Shown here in pieces: positions 1 to 7,849 of a stretch of 64,000 bases of DNA (the first letter of the stretch is position 1; each line of letters starts with the position of its first letter). This stretch comes from Acidobacteriota bacterium. Lineage in GTDB: Bacteria > Acidobacteriota > Blastocatellia > Pyrinomonadales > Pyrinomonadaceae. The translations under genes were made by a program, and so were the position numbers. The DNA lies in assembly GCA_019242475.1 (NCBI GenBank), contig JAFAVK010000113.1:1-64000 (forward strand). The letters are read 5' to 3'. The notes beneath the pieces were generated by a model. It saw only the letters and a list, made by a program, of their open reading frames with translations. It made no database searches and was not told the DNA's origin.

Positions 1-617
1 CCACGCGCGAGATGAACGCGCAGTACCTGACCGTGATTCAGGAGGGGAAGTACACCGACTGGTACTTGAAGCAGGCGGGCGCGGACGCGCCGAAGTTCAC
101 GGCCGAGGACTTGAAGATAATCTCGTCGCCGCTCGACTTCGTCGGCATCAACGTCTACACGCCGCTCTACGTCCGCGCCGACGATTCGCGCGCCGGCTTC
201 GCGGTCGTGCAGCACCCGCAGTCGTTTCCGCACATGGCTTCGCCTTGGCTGTTCATGGGTCCCGAAGCGCTCTACTGGGGGCCGCGCCACGTCGCCAAGC
301 TCTGGAATGCGAAAGAGATTTACATTACCGAAAACGGCTGCTCGTCGTCGGACATCCCGGCCGCGGACGGGCGCGTCTACGACACGGACCGCGTGATGTA
401 CTTGCGCAACTACCTGACGCAGTTGCAGCGCGCCACCGCCGACGGCGTGCGGGTGCGCGGCTACTTCCTGTGGAGCCTGATGGACAACTTCGAGTGGGCC
501 GACGGCTACACCAACCGCTTCGGCCTCCACTACGTTGACTACAAGACACAGAAGCGCACGCCCAAGCTCAGCGCAGACTTCTACCGCGAAGTCATCGCCC
601 GCAACGCCGTCGTCTAA
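1..617 (+). CDS. GH1 beta-glucosidase, C-terminal part (5' end outside window)
   Basis: The frame is open from the window edge, so this is the last ~205 residues of a longer protein; GH1 enzymes are usually ~450 residues. The end shows the GH1 nucleophile motif I-T-E-N-G (codons near 325-340), then the highly conserved C-terminal block with WSLMDNFEW followed by GYTNRFGLHYVDY. Family knowledge: retaining beta-glycosidase hydrolysing beta-glucosides or related disaccharides. The N-terminal acid/base NEP motif and any signal peptide lie outside the window, so localisation is unknown. It fits the sugar-hydrolase block that continues downstream (GH42, GH29, GH2). The stop is followed by a large compound palindrome starting 15 bp later that probably ends the transcript. 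The ATG at 12 is internal, not the start. Confidence 0.93.
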   Translation, partial: TREMNAQYLTVIQEGKYTDWYLKQAGADAPKFTAEDLKIISSPLDFVGINVYTPLYVRADDSRAGFAVVQHPQSFPHMASPWLFMGPEALYWGPRHVAKLWNAKEIYITENGCSSSDIPAADGRVYDTDRVMYLRNYLTQLQRATADGVRVRGYFLWSLMDNFEWADGYTNRFGLHYVDYKTQKRTPKLSADFYREVIARNAVV

Positions 618-631
618 GCAGCACGGGCAGG

Positions 632-774
632 CCGGGAGCGCGGGCATCCCTGCCCGCCAAAGCGTGCGGAAGCACGCTTAGCAGAGAACCGCCACCACTC
701 AACGCTTGAGTGGTGGCGGTTCTTCGCATTCGCGCTCACGCGCTCATGGCGGGCAGGGATGCCCGCGCTCCCGG
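632..774. repeat. Compound nested inverted repeat (28-bp outer arms, two inner hairpins)
   Basis: Outer arms 632-659 and 747-774 are exact reverse complements (28/28), beginning CCGGGAGCGCGGGCATCC. Inside lie an 8-bp stem with a 4-nt loop (660-679) and an 18-bp perfect stem with a 3-nt loop (685-702/706-723). It separates the GH1 gene from the convergent hypothetical gene, so the inner 18-bp hairpin may act as a bidirectional terminator, although no clear T-tract follows. The outer motif resembles a dispersed GC-rich repeat I recall from environmental genomes; that is memory, not a search result. Confidence 0.85.
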
Positions 775-781
775 CGGCCGC

Positions 782-1279
782 TCAGTCTTGCGCGGTCGGG
801 GGCTCGGTCGGGGGCTCCTCTTCGTCGTCGGCGGCGTGGCGCGGGGCGCGCTCGACGTGGCTGGCGCTCTCCCACGCGGCCAGCTCCGCGGGGTTGTCGG
901 CGTAGATGTTACGGACGATGGCGTCGAACTCGCGCACGGCGGCCAACCCCTTCTCCGCCGCATCCCCGACGCCGGTCGTGGACGCGTTGCGGTCGAACGA
1001 CTCCTTTGCGCGGCCGTCTCGGAACTGTTCGACGGCGAGGATGCGCGCCTTGAGGTCGTCGATGAAGTCGGGCGCCATGCCGCGCCTGACGAACTCTTCG
1101 GCGAGGGGCTCGGCCTCTTCGGCGAAGCCGCGGCCGAAGGCGAGCCACGTCTGCAAGTCCTTGTTGGACGGGAGGCGGAACTTCTCTTCCGACCCCGGCA
1201 CGGCGCGCTCCATGGAGCGCGCCGTGCGGTTGATGCCCTCCATCTTGGTGCGAAAGGCTTTGACGGCCTTCCTCTTCAA
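782..1279 (-). CDS. Conserved hypothetical protein, probably 5'-truncated
   Basis: Encodes 165 residues from a TTG at 1279 that has a GGAG six bases upstream. The protein is soluble, helical and charged, with a core I-N-R-T-A-R-S-M-E, a K-F-R-L-P segment, an [10 protein letters not shown] motif near the C-terminus and an acidic, Pro/Thr-rich tail. It resembles a ~200-residue acidobacterial family of unknown function that, as I recall, normally carries 50-80 more N-terminal residues. Here the frame stays open upstream of the TTG but runs straight into the opposite-strand gene, so the native start seems lost at the ~1280-1310 junction. No enzymatic motif is visible and no function is proposed. 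Confidence 0.6.
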   Translation of the reverse strand: MKRKAVKAFRTKMEGINRTARSMERAVPGSEEKFRLPSNKDLQTWLAFGRGFAEEAEPLAEEFVRRGMAPDFIDDLKARILAVEQFRDGRAKESFDRNASTTGVGDAAEKGLAAVREFDAIVRNIYADNPAELAAWESASHVERAPRHAADDEEEPPTEPPTAQD

Positions 1280-1311
1280 CGCCGTCTCCGCTGGGCCACT
1301 ATTTTGACGCG

Positions 1312-1830
1312 TTGTATCTCACCGGCTTTTACTACAAGTTTATCGGCGTGAGCCAGCTGACGGCGGCGCTGCTGTTGCTCATTCCGAGGACGACGTTGCT
1401 GGGAGCAATTCTCTATTTGCCGATCATCCTTAACATTTGTGTGCTGACCTATGCGACCCGCTTTGAAGGCACGCGCATCGCCACGCTCATGTTGCTGGCA
1501 AACTTGTATCTGCTGTGCTGGGACTATGCGCGGTTGAAATACGTTCTGCCTTTCTCCTCGTCGGGCGCCGTCGGCGCGACGCCAAAGCAGACGGCGTCCC
1601 GCAAGTTCCCCTGGGTCTTTTTTGGAGGCGTCGTCGCGGTCGTCGCCGCGGTGATCGTCGTCAACGCCTTTCTGTACGACATCCGCCCCGGCAATTCCCA
1701 GCTGGAGTGCACGAACGGCTGCCGCGATAACGCCCGCCCCGCGGCCTGCGCACGCTTCTGCAATTGCATTTACAACGAGGGCAAGACTTTGGATACCTGC
1801 CTGGAGGAGTACGGAAAAGGGAACGAATGA
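1312..1830 (+). CDS. DoxX-like integral membrane protein, N-terminally truncated
   Basis: A 172-residue frame that can only start at a TTG; it is open further upstream (codons for L-G-H-Y-F-D-A before 1312), so the recognisable protein begins before any plausible start. Three hydrophobic segments cover residues ~10-30, 35-50 and 60-75, then a basic linker, a strong TM helix (~105-125) and a Cys-rich tail with six cysteines. The segment [14 protein letters not shown] resembles the second half of DoxX/DoxD-like membrane proteins. DoxX family members have four TM helices; the first appears missing. With its head-to-head neighbour also 5'-truncated, this is probably a broken gene left by a deletion or inversion. 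A palindromic terminator follows at 1899. Confidence 0.5.
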   Translation: MYLTGFYYKFIGVSQLTAALLLLIPRTTLLGAILYLPIILNICVLTYATRFEGTRIATLMLLANLYLLCWDYARLKYVLPFSSSGAVGATPKQTASRKFPWVFFGGVVAVVAAVIVVNAFLYDIRPGNSQLECTNGCRDNARPAACARFCNCIYNEGKTLDTCLEEYGKGNE

Positions 1831-1898
1831 ACCGCAAGGGTGAGTACACCGAACGTTATCTCTCCCAAGTAGACCGGCGCTCAACCGTAACATCAATA

Positions 1899-1945
1899 TA
1901 AAAAGAGCCCGCGTGAATCTCGGGGGATTCGCGGGCTCTTTTTAT
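1899..1945. terminator. Bidirectional rho-independent terminator
   Basis: An A-tract, then the stem AAAAAGAGCCCGCG..GAATC (1900-1919) pairs with GATTCGCGGGCTCTTTTT (1926-1943); a two-base bulge sits in the left arm. A-tract on one side and T-tract on the other make it functional on both strands. It ends transcription from the DoxX-like fragment and originally from the minus-strand receptor whose relic follows. Confidence 0.85.
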
Positions 1946-1963
1946 GTCAGACGCGGGGGCCGG

Positions 1964-1991
1964 TTAGAAGGAGAGGCGGGATTTGCCGGCG
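1964..1991 (-). pseudogene. Relic of a TonB-dependent receptor 3' end (carries direct repeat 1)
   Basis: Minus-strand codons end in R-L-S-F-stop, the same C-terminus as the intact receptor ending at 4241, and share 16 identical bases with it (TAGAAGGAGAGGCGGG at 1965-1980 and 4242-4257). Receptor-like sequence stops after about eight codons, where the lower-GC restriction-modification island begins. The adjacent terminator is also positioned as for a minus-strand receptor gene. RLSF-type ends are typical of outer-membrane beta-barrels. With only eight codons left the identification rests on the shared 16-mer plus context and remains tentative. Confidence 0.4.
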
Positions 1992-2028
1992 AAGCTCCCT
2001 GTTAAACCAAAACACAAATAGCGGCAAC

Positions 2029-2961
2029 TCAAAAAAGAGTCTGCGATGCCGACTTCTCTTTCTTTCGTCGTGTTTCTTTAGGTGGCCGGGCCGGGCAGGA
2101 GATTTCCGCGCCCGGGAACGCGACGAAGTTGGTTATTAATATTTCCTTGTTCAGAACTCGCGTCGTATCATCTTTTTTGACGCGCATCCCGGAAGCCGAC
2201 TGGACTTCATAGGTGTGGCAACCACTAAATAGCTCACGAATCTCTGGCTTGTCATATGAGGAAACTATCCACTTACACTTTGCATCATTCAACCTCTCGG
2301 CGAGCCGCTTATGATCACTCCAATCCCGCATATTATGAAAGTAGTTACAACCATTCTCGGGGTACGGCGGGTCAACGTACATGACGGAGCCTTCCCGGTC
2401 ATATCGCTCGATGCAATCTTCCCACGGTAAATTTTCAATAATGACAGACCGCAGCCGGTTATGAATCGGCTCAAGACGTTGGCGCAGGGTCTTCAACGCC
2501 CCGATTAACCTGTTCCCCCCACCGCCGTCTTTGATGCTCGTCTGGAAGCGCGGGTAGTTCAACTCCCCACCCCACCCCGCCATGATCAGGTAATAGAACC
2601 GGTGCGCCCGCTGTACGTCGGTTAGCTTTGCCGTCTCCAGTTCTGCCAACCGCGTGAATTCGGCCCTCGAAACCAATTCAAATTCAAAGGATTCAATAAG
2701 CTCTTCTGGCTTCTCTCTGACGACCCGAAAGAAGCTAGTCAACTCCTGGTCGAGGTCATTCAGAATCTCGACATCGCTAGGCGGCTTGCCAAACAAGACC
2801 CAGGCAGCCCCGGCAAAAGGCTCGACATAGCAAGAATGTTGAGGCAGAATCGAAATGATTTGCTTGCGTAGGCGAGACTTTCCGCCGACCCACTTGAAGG
2901 GGCTGCTTATCATTTGATAACTGCCGGTCTTCTTGTCTTCGACCTCATTTTCCACCGACAA
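2029..2961 (-). CDS. Type II N6-adenine DNA methyltransferase (D12 class/Dam-like)
   Basis: A 310-residue protein with the D12-class layout: an N-terminal S-P-F-K-W-V-G-G-K-S block, the AdoMet-binding E-P-F-A-G-A-A (motif I) around residues 45-50, N-D-L-D shortly after, and catalytic motif IV as D-P-P-Y around residue 198. It methylates adenine N6 in a short duplex site, which cannot be read from sequence. The start is uncertain: TTG at 2961 lies close behind GGGAG, while an in-frame GTG at 2955 has better spacing. It is transcribed away from the regulator and putative endonuclease genes across a palindrome, the classical layout of controlled type II systems. Base composition is clearly poorer in GC than the flanks, suggesting transfer. 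Confidence 0.93.
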   Translation of the reverse strand: MSVENEVEDKKTGSYQMISSPFKWVGGKSRLRKQIISILPQHSCYVEPFAGAAWVLFGKPPSDVEILNDLDQELTSFFRVVREKPEELIESFEFELVSRAEFTRLAELETAKLTDVQRAHRFYYLIMAGWGGELNYPRFQTSIKDGGGGNRLIGALKTLRQRLEPIHNRLRSVIIENLPWEDCIERYDREGSVMYVDPPYPENGCNYFHNMRDWSDHKRLAERLNDAKCKWIVSSYDKPEIRELFSGCHTYEVQSASGMRVKKDDTTRVLNKEILITNFVAFPGAEISCPARPPKETRRKKEKSASQTLF

Positions 2962-2981
2962 GTTCTCCCGAATTCCAGGAT

Positions 2982-2996
2982 GTCTCTATTAGAGAC
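2982..2996. promoter_or_regulatory. Putative C-protein operator (C-box) in divergent R-M promoter
   Basis: Palindrome GTCTCTATTAGAGAC: six-base arms with a three-base centre. It lies between the divergent methylase and regulator genes, 24 bp before the regulator ATG. Controller proteins of type II systems bind symmetric sites in exactly this location to control both promoters. Assignment is by position and symmetry; the site was not matched to a published C-box. Confidence 0.6.
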
Positions 2997-3020
2997 GGAG
3001 CCTAGCATTGCCCAAAATCC

Positions 3021-3272
3021 ATGTCAAATGCTGTGAACAAACGTCGCAGTATAAAACGATTCGGAGAGAAGTTACGAATTCTTCGCCAGCACAAGGGCTT
3101 GACCCTTCAAGAGCTTGCGACCGCTCTTGGCTACAAGGCTCACGGACACCTCAGCGAGCTGGAGGCAGGGAAGAAGACGCCGACAGTAGACTTCGTTCTG
3201 CTGGTCGCGCGTTTTTTCGAGGTCAGCACCGACGAACTCTTGAAAGACGAGCTAAGCGTAACACCTAAATAA
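3021..3272 (+). CDS. Xre/HTH_3 controller protein of the R-M system
   Basis: 83 residues, nearly all one helix-turn-helix domain: F-G-E-K-L-R-I-L-R opens helix 1, L-T-L-Q-E-L-A-T-A-L-G-Y is the first HTH helix, H-L-S-E-L-E-A-G-K-K-T-P the recognition helix and following turn, and F-F-E-V-S-T-D-E-L the closing helix. This size and layout match C proteins such as those of the PvuII and BamHI systems, dimeric regulators that delay endonuclease expression until DNA is methylated. The palindrome at 2982-2996 immediately upstream is its likely operator. The putative endonuclease gene begins 79 bp downstream on the same strand. Confidence 0.85.
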   Translation: MSNAVNKRRSIKRFGEKLRILRQHKGLTLQELATALGYKAHGHLSELEAGKKTPTVDFVLLVARFFEVSTDELLKDELSVTPK

Positions 3273-3351
3273 ACTGAAGCGTGTGCGTCAAGCGCCGCTC
3301 CGCGGCGGATTTGTGCACAGCCTTCAAATAAACTCACGAAGAGGTGCGCTC

Positions 3352-4146
3352 TTGACTGTCCCTTTCGCTGACCGACCTCCCACCGACAACGAAGTCGAGC
3401 GTCTTCGACTCATCCTCAGCACATACCAAGACGGCACTGGCATGATGGCCGTGGCAGACGGAACGACGCTTCCGGGATGGAGGGACTTCGAGCGTGCCGT
3501 CGCGTCGGCATTTAACGGAATCGCCCAGGAGAGTAAAGCAATCTACGATGTGCACATCCCGGAACCCGAAGTCGCAGACCAATACGTCGGCGTCTCGTGC
3601 AAAATGCGGAGAGAATTAAATCGCATCGCGCGAGACGGCCGGGTCACGCTGGAGCTTTCAAACTCGGCGGGCAAGTTTTGGACTCGTCTCGGAGAGTTGG
3701 GGATAAATCAAACCAATTATAAAACCCGGCCAAAGGAAGTAGGCGGGGAATTATTAGAGCTAGTTGGAAGTTGGCATGAGGTTGTCGGCAAAGGAGGAAA
3801 CGTCGATGCCGAGAGGAGTTTTTACCTGTCGCTTTCATGGAGCCGTGATGCGAGGTATCAGCTTCACCAGTTCCCGATTCAACTGCCAGACCCCGGTTCA
3901 TTGCGCTGGTACTTTGCGGGTCAAGCAGGGGGACTTGGAAGATGTCTCAAGGGAGAGGACGACACGGGGACTATTATAGAGTGGTACAGAGAGTCCGGCG
4001 GACAACTGAAATACTATCCGCTGGCGAGGAATGCCGTGTGGCATTCCGACGTGTTTACTCTTGAGCCACTCACCCCGGGGGAGTACGGTATTGCGAAAAA
4101 AGCGGAAGTGTACTTCCCGGAGAGGTGGAGAGCAGCCAACGAATAA
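3352..4146 (+). CDS. Putative type II restriction endonuclease
   Basis: 264 residues from a TTG at 3352, preferred because GAGGTG lies five bases upstream; the frame extends to a GTG at 3283 without a good ribosome site. I do not recognise the family by overall sequence. An N-terminal block W-R-D-F-E-R-A-V-A-S-A-F is followed by a possible PD-(D/E)xK core: Y-D-V-H-I-P-E-P-E then V-G-V-S-C-K (about residues 63-86), where the lysine would be catalytic. The main support is position: next to a C-type regulator and divergent from a methylase in a lower-GC island. It should cut the site the methylase protects. Alternative: an unrelated accessory protein. Confidence 0.6.
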   Translation: MTVPFADRPPTDNEVERLRLILSTYQDGTGMMAVADGTTLPGWRDFERAVASAFNGIAQESKAIYDVHIPEPEVADQYVGVSCKMRRELNRIARDGRVTLELSNSAGKFWTRLGELGINQTNYKTRPKEVGGELLELVGSWHEVVGKGGNVDAERSFYLSLSWSRDARYQLHQFPIQLPDPGSLRWYFAGQAGGLGRCLKGEDDTGTIIEWYRESGGQLKYYPLARNAVWHSDVFTLEPLTPGEYGIAKKAEVYFPERWRAANE

Positions 4147-4177
4147 TCCACACGTCGTCTATGTGCGCCTTCACGAT

Positions 4178-4227
4178 AAGGCGGCGCCCGCGTGATTCCT
4201 GCGCAGGAATCACGCGGGCGCCGCCTT
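4178..4227 (+). terminator. Perfect 50-nt palindrome with T-tract
   Basis: Arms 4178-4202 and 4203-4227 are exact complements over 25 bp with no spare loop bases (AAGGCGGCGCCCGCGTGATT begins the left arm), followed by a T run ending at 4230. It lies between the converging endonuclease and receptor genes. It can terminate the plus-strand transcript; a T-tract for the minus strand is absent. Confidence 0.85.
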
Positions 4228-4240
4228 TTTGCCGCTCCTA

Positions 4241-7200
4241 CTAGAAGGAGAGGCGGGCGCCGAGTTGGACTTCGCGGCCGGGGGTGGCGGCCTCGGTGAT
4301 GGTGCCGAACTGGGGGGTGTTGACGAAGCGGTTCGGGGTGCCGAGGTTGGTGTGGTTGAGCGCGTTGAAGAGCTCGCCCCGCACCTGAAAGCGCAGCTTC
4401 TCGTTGAGCGCGAACTCGCGGTGCAGCGCCACGTCCAGCGTCTGCATGCCGGGGCCGTAGACGGTGTTGCGCCCGACGCTGCCGAAGGTGAACGCGGCCG
4501 GCGTGGAGAAGGCGGCCGGGTTGAACCAAGCGTCGGCCGTGTGCGTGCCGGGGCCGTAGACGGGTTGGCCCGTGTAGTTGGCCCGGACGGGGTTCTCGCC
4601 GAGCAGAGTCCCCGCGTTCGCCGTGTCGCCGAAGACCGAGATCGTCAGGGGGAAGCCGCTCTGCGCCTGGTAGACGGTGGCGAGCTGCCACCCGCGCGTC
4701 AGGGCGCTGACGAACCCTTTGCGCCCCACCCCCGGCAGGTCGTAGACCATGCTCAAAGAGAAGCGGTGGCGGATGTCGCAGGCCGGCCCCTTCTCCGCGG
4801 AGAGGTTGAGGTTGTTCTGCGGGATCGCCGACTCGAACATCGGCGAGCGGAAGTCGGGCGCGTCGGTCAGGCTCTTGGCAAAGGTGTAGTTGGCGAGGAA
4901 CGTCCAGCCGCGCGAGAAGCGTCGGCGGACGTTGGCGTAGCCCGCGTCGTACCAACTCCGCGCAGAGTTCTCTAAGAGGTTGATGCCGCTCACGGGGAAG
5001 GTCGTGTTGGCGACCGTGATGTTGTCGGGCAGGACTGTGCCCGGCAGGAAGCTCAGGGTCGTGTACGGGCGGCGCGGGCCGATGGCGCCGGGGCCTGCGG
5101 GCGCGTTGTTGATGAGGTGCGAGCGTTGCAAATGCAGGCCGCGCGAGCCGAGGTAGCCGAGCTCCAACGTCGTCGCGGCGCCGAGGCTCTTCTCGACCGA
5201 GAGGCTCCACTGCTCTATGTACTGCGCGGGCGCGTGCGGGTCGAAGGCGGCGAAGCTGACGGTCGTCGTGCCCAGCACCGGCTGGCCGAAGTTGAAGTGC
5301 GTGGCGACGATGCCGGCCGCGGGCGTGAAGTTGTCGCTCTGCTGCGTCTCGGGGAAGACGTAGGGGACGTTGTGGCGCTGGTTGCACCACGTGTTCATGT
5401 CAACCGGCGTGTAGAAGATGCCGAAGGCGCCGTGCAGCACGAGCCCCCAGCCGGGGATGTTGTGCGAGACGCCGAAGCGCGGGGCGAAGTTGAGCTTGTT
5501 CGGGTACATCAACCCTTCGGGGAAGCCCATCTGCCCGCCGACGAAGACGAAGGGCTTGCCGTCCTTGAAGACGAGGTTCGTGTTCGGGTAGCGGATGTCC
5601 GTGAGCGGGCTCATGTACTCGTAGCGCAGGCCGAGCTGGACGGTCGTGTTGCGCGTCAGTTGAAAGCTGTCCTGCACGAAGGCGTCGGCGTACCACTGGC
5701 GCAGCTGCATCTGCGGGATGCCCGCCTGCCGCTGCTTCACGGCCGGCAAGCCTAAGAGGAAACTGGCGAGCGCCGAGCCCGTGCCGTCGTTCGTGGCGGT
5801 GCGCGTCGTGAAGCCGTTAGTGAACTGGTAGTAGCCGCGGTTCTGGAAGAAGCCCCACATCGGCCAGATGAAGTTGCGGTAGCTGCCGCCCATCTTCAGC
5901 GAGTGGCGGCCGACCTGCCAGCTCAAAGTGTCGCGCGCCTCGAGGATGGTGTCCCAGGCGTGCATCGGCGTGGCGATGTAGGTGTCGCCCATCGGCGAGT
6001 AGCCCTGCACGTTGAAGTAGGGCGCGCCGTACGCGCCCTGCCCGCCGAAGCCGACGCCGAGGATGCCGAGTTCCGAGACGATGTCGTTCGCCTCGCTGTT
6101 CTCGGACGAGCGATGCATCGAGAGGCGCGAGGCGGTGACGGTGGCGATGTTGACGACGCGCGGGTTGACGATGCGCGTCCAGCCGACGACGCCGTGCTGC
6201 GAGAAGTTGTCGTGGAGCGCGCCGAAGCCGGGCAGGTTCTGCGGCGTGAAGCCGCGCTCGCCGCTGAAGGAGTAGCGCGCGAAGATTTGGTCGCCGCGCT
6301 TGAACGCCTGGTCGAAGCGGAAGGTCGCCTGGTCGGTCGTGTGGTGCATGTCCCGCACGTCGAGGTAGTTGTTGCAGTCCACCCCCGCGCCCGTCACCTG
6401 CGGCATCCCCATCATCGTCATGTTCATCCCGCACCCGTTCATCCCCATCTCCATGTTCGGGCGCGGCACGTACTTCTCAAGGAACTGGCGCGCCTGCGGG
6501 CTGATGAGCGCGCCCGGAATCTTGTTGTCGGGGAAGGGGTCGCGGATGACCTGCGGGTTCGAGGCGCTGACGGGCCGCGTCGGGTCAAAGCCCGGGTTCG
6601 GGTGCACGCTGAAGGGGTTGTAGATCGTCGTGCCGCTCATCGAGAAGTCGCCGCCGACCTCCTCCATCGTCGGCACGGTCTGCGTCATCGTCATCGCCTG
6701 CGTCAGGCGCAGGCCCTCGTAGTTGACGAAGAAGAAGCTCCGGTTCTTTTTGACGGGGCCGCCGAAGGAGGCGCCGAAGTTGTTCCGGTTGAGGTGCTTC
6801 GACGCCGTGTCCATCTCGTTGAAGGTGCGCGCGTCGAGCGCGTCGTTGCGCATGAACTCGTAGATCGTCCCGTGGAACTCGTTCGTCCCCGTCCGCGTCA
6901 CGATGTTGATTTGACCGCCGCCCGCGCCGCCCATCTCGGCCGAGTAGCTGCCGGTCTGAACCCTGAACTCCTGCACCGCGTCGGGCGAGGGGCTCAGGTT
7001 GAGCGTGTTGAAGGTCGGGTCGGTGTTGGTCGCGCCGTCGAGGAGGAAGTAGTTTGCGTTCGGGCGGTTGCCGCCGATGCTGACGGCCGAGCGCTGGCCG
7101 GGGCGCCAGTAGAGCGGGCTCATGTCGCCGGCCTGCGCGCCGTGGCTCTCGTGCGCGCCGGGCACCGTGAGCACGAGGTCGATGAGCATCCGGCCGTTGA

Positions 7201-7645
7201 GCGGCAGGCTGCGGACGGACTTCGGCTCGACGACCTCGCCGACAGAGGCGTCGGCCGTGCGCAGCACCGCCTCCTCGCCCTTGACCTCGACCGTCGTGGT
7301 CACGTCCGTGATCTTCAGGTCAACGTCGAGCGTCAACTGCTGCCCGACCTCGACGCTCAACGTACGCGTCAGCGCCGCGAAGCCCTTGGCCTCGACCGCC
7401 AGCTCGTACTCGCCCGGCAGGAGCCCCGTCAACTGGAACGCGCCCTGCTCGTTGGTCGTCACCTGCCGCGAGACGCGCGTGCCCGCCGAGGTGACGCGCA
7501 CGGACGCGCCCGGCACGGCCTGCCGCTGCGGGTCGAAGACCGTCCCGCTCAGGGTCGCGTAGTTGCTCTGCGCGCCCGCGTGCGCGGCGAGGCAGAGGAG
7601 AAAGACGACGAGCCCGCACGCGGGCCGGAGGAGACTGTTTTTCAT
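4241..7645 (-). CDS. TonB-dependent outer-membrane receptor, CarboxypepD-regulatory type
   Basis: 1,134 residues. The ATG at 7645 is chosen because a signal peptide follows (M-K-N-S-L-L-R-P then a hydrophobic stretch ending A-H-A-G-A-Q). After it comes a ~85-residue carboxypeptidase-regulatory-like beta-sandwich (A-T-L-S-G-T-V-F-D-P to F-A-A-L), a plug domain with the L-D-G-A-T-N region, and a long beta-barrel ending R-L-S-F. These acidobacterial 'Oar-like' receptors import large ligands, often oligosaccharides, using TonB energy. The neighbours are secreted glycosidases, so a plant glycan fragment is the likely substrate. A three-half-site palindromic region 135-170 bp upstream may control it. 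A Met/Gly-rich loop near residues 400-415 is unusual and could bind metal, though this is speculative. Confidence 0.92.
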   Translation of the reverse strand: MKNSLLRPACGLVVFLLCLAAHAGAQSNYATLSGTVFDPQRQAVPGASVRVTSAGTRVSRQVTTNEQGAFQLTGLLPGEYELAVEAKGFAALTRTLSVEVGQQLTLDVDLKITDVTTTVEVKGEEAVLRTADASVGEVVEPKSVRSLPLNGRMLIDLVLTVPGAHESHGAQAGDMSPLYWRPGQRSAVSIGGNRPNANYFLLDGATNTDPTFNTLNLSPSPDAVQEFRVQTGSYSAEMGGAGGGQINIVTRTGTNEFHGTIYEFMRNDALDARTFNEMDTASKHLNRNNFGASFGGPVKKNRSFFFVNYEGLRLTQAMTMTQTVPTMEEVGGDFSMSGTTIYNPFSVHPNPGFDPTRPVSASNPQVIRDPFPDNKIPGALISPQARQFLEKYVPRPNMEMGMNGCGMNMTMMGMPQVTGAGVDCNNYLDVRDMHHTTDQATFRFDQAFKRGDQIFARYSFSGERGFTPQNLPGFGALHDNFSQHGVVGWTRIVNPRVVNIATVTASRLSMHRSSENSEANDIVSELGILGVGFGGQGAYGAPYFNVQGYSPMGDTYIATPMHAWDTILEARDTLSWQVGRHSLKMGGSYRNFIWPMWGFFQNRGYYQFTNGFTTRTATNDGTGSALASFLLGLPAVKQRQAGIPQMQLRQWYADAFVQDSFQLTRNTTVQLGLRYEYMSPLTDIRYPNTNLVFKDGKPFVFVGGQMGFPEGLMYPNKLNFAPRFGVSHNIPGWGLVLHGAFGIFYTPVDMNTWCNQRHNVPYVFPETQQSDNFTPAAGIVATHFNFGQPVLGTTTVSFAAFDPHAPAQYIEQWSLSVEKSLGAATTLELGYLGSRGLHLQRSHLINNAPAGPGAIGPRRPYTTLSFLPGTVLPDNITVANTTFPVSGINLLENSARSWYDAGYANVRRRFSRGWTFLANYTFAKSLTDAPDFRSPMFESAIPQNNLNLSAEKGPACDIRHRFSLSMVYDLPGVGRKGFVSALTRGWQLATVYQAQSGFPLTISVFGDTANAGTLLGENPVRANYTGQPVYGPGTHTADAWFNPAAFSTPAAFTFGSVGRNTVYGPGMQTLDVALHREFALNEKLRFQVRGELFNALNHTNLGTPNRFVNTPQFGTITEAATPGREVQLGARLSF
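4242..4257. repeat. 16-bp direct repeat, copy 2 (island boundary)
   Basis: Exact second copy of TAGAAGGAGAGGCGGG found at 1965-1980; here it is the last codons and stop of the intact TonB receptor. The two copies bracket the ~2.2-kb R-M island plus the 50-nt palindrome. They may be a recombination or insertion footprint, or only shared receptor coding sequence. Confidence 0.7.
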
Positions 7646-7779
7646 CGCTTTAAGCTGAAGGAGTCGGGCCGCGCGGTTCCGACCTGATGGACGCGCCGCG
7701 CACGGCCGGGAAGTCTGTCGCAGTGTTCCGAATTGCGGTAAGGAAGCTATCACGCGGCGTTTCGCTTTGGCATGGAGAC

Positions 7780-7816
7780 TTAGTTTGACGGCCGGGTCAA
7801 ACTTTAGTTTGACCCG
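7780..7816. promoter_or_regulatory. Operator-like cluster of three GTTTGAC half-sites
   Basis: CGGGTCAAAC at 7793-7802 and GTTTGACCCG at 7807-7816 form a perfect 10-bp inverted repeat with a four-base centre. An extra half-site, TTAGTTTGAC, lies at 7780-7789 and repeats the right-hand copy at a 24-bp distance. It sits downstream of the GH42 stop and upstream of the receptor start. No T-tract follows on the minus strand, so an operator for the receptor is preferred over a terminator. Confidence 0.55.
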
Positions 7817-7849
7817 CGCCGCAGCTATGGCCGGCGCACGGCCTTTCAA

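Noticed and set aside
1964-4257. Prophage or integrative element around the R-M genes
   Set aside because: No integrase, transposase, tRNA att site or phage gene is present; only short direct repeats bracket the island.
5903-7687. 594-codon plus-strand frame opposite the first TonB receptor
   Set aside because: Same high-GC shadow effect; no ribosome site or recognisable domain.
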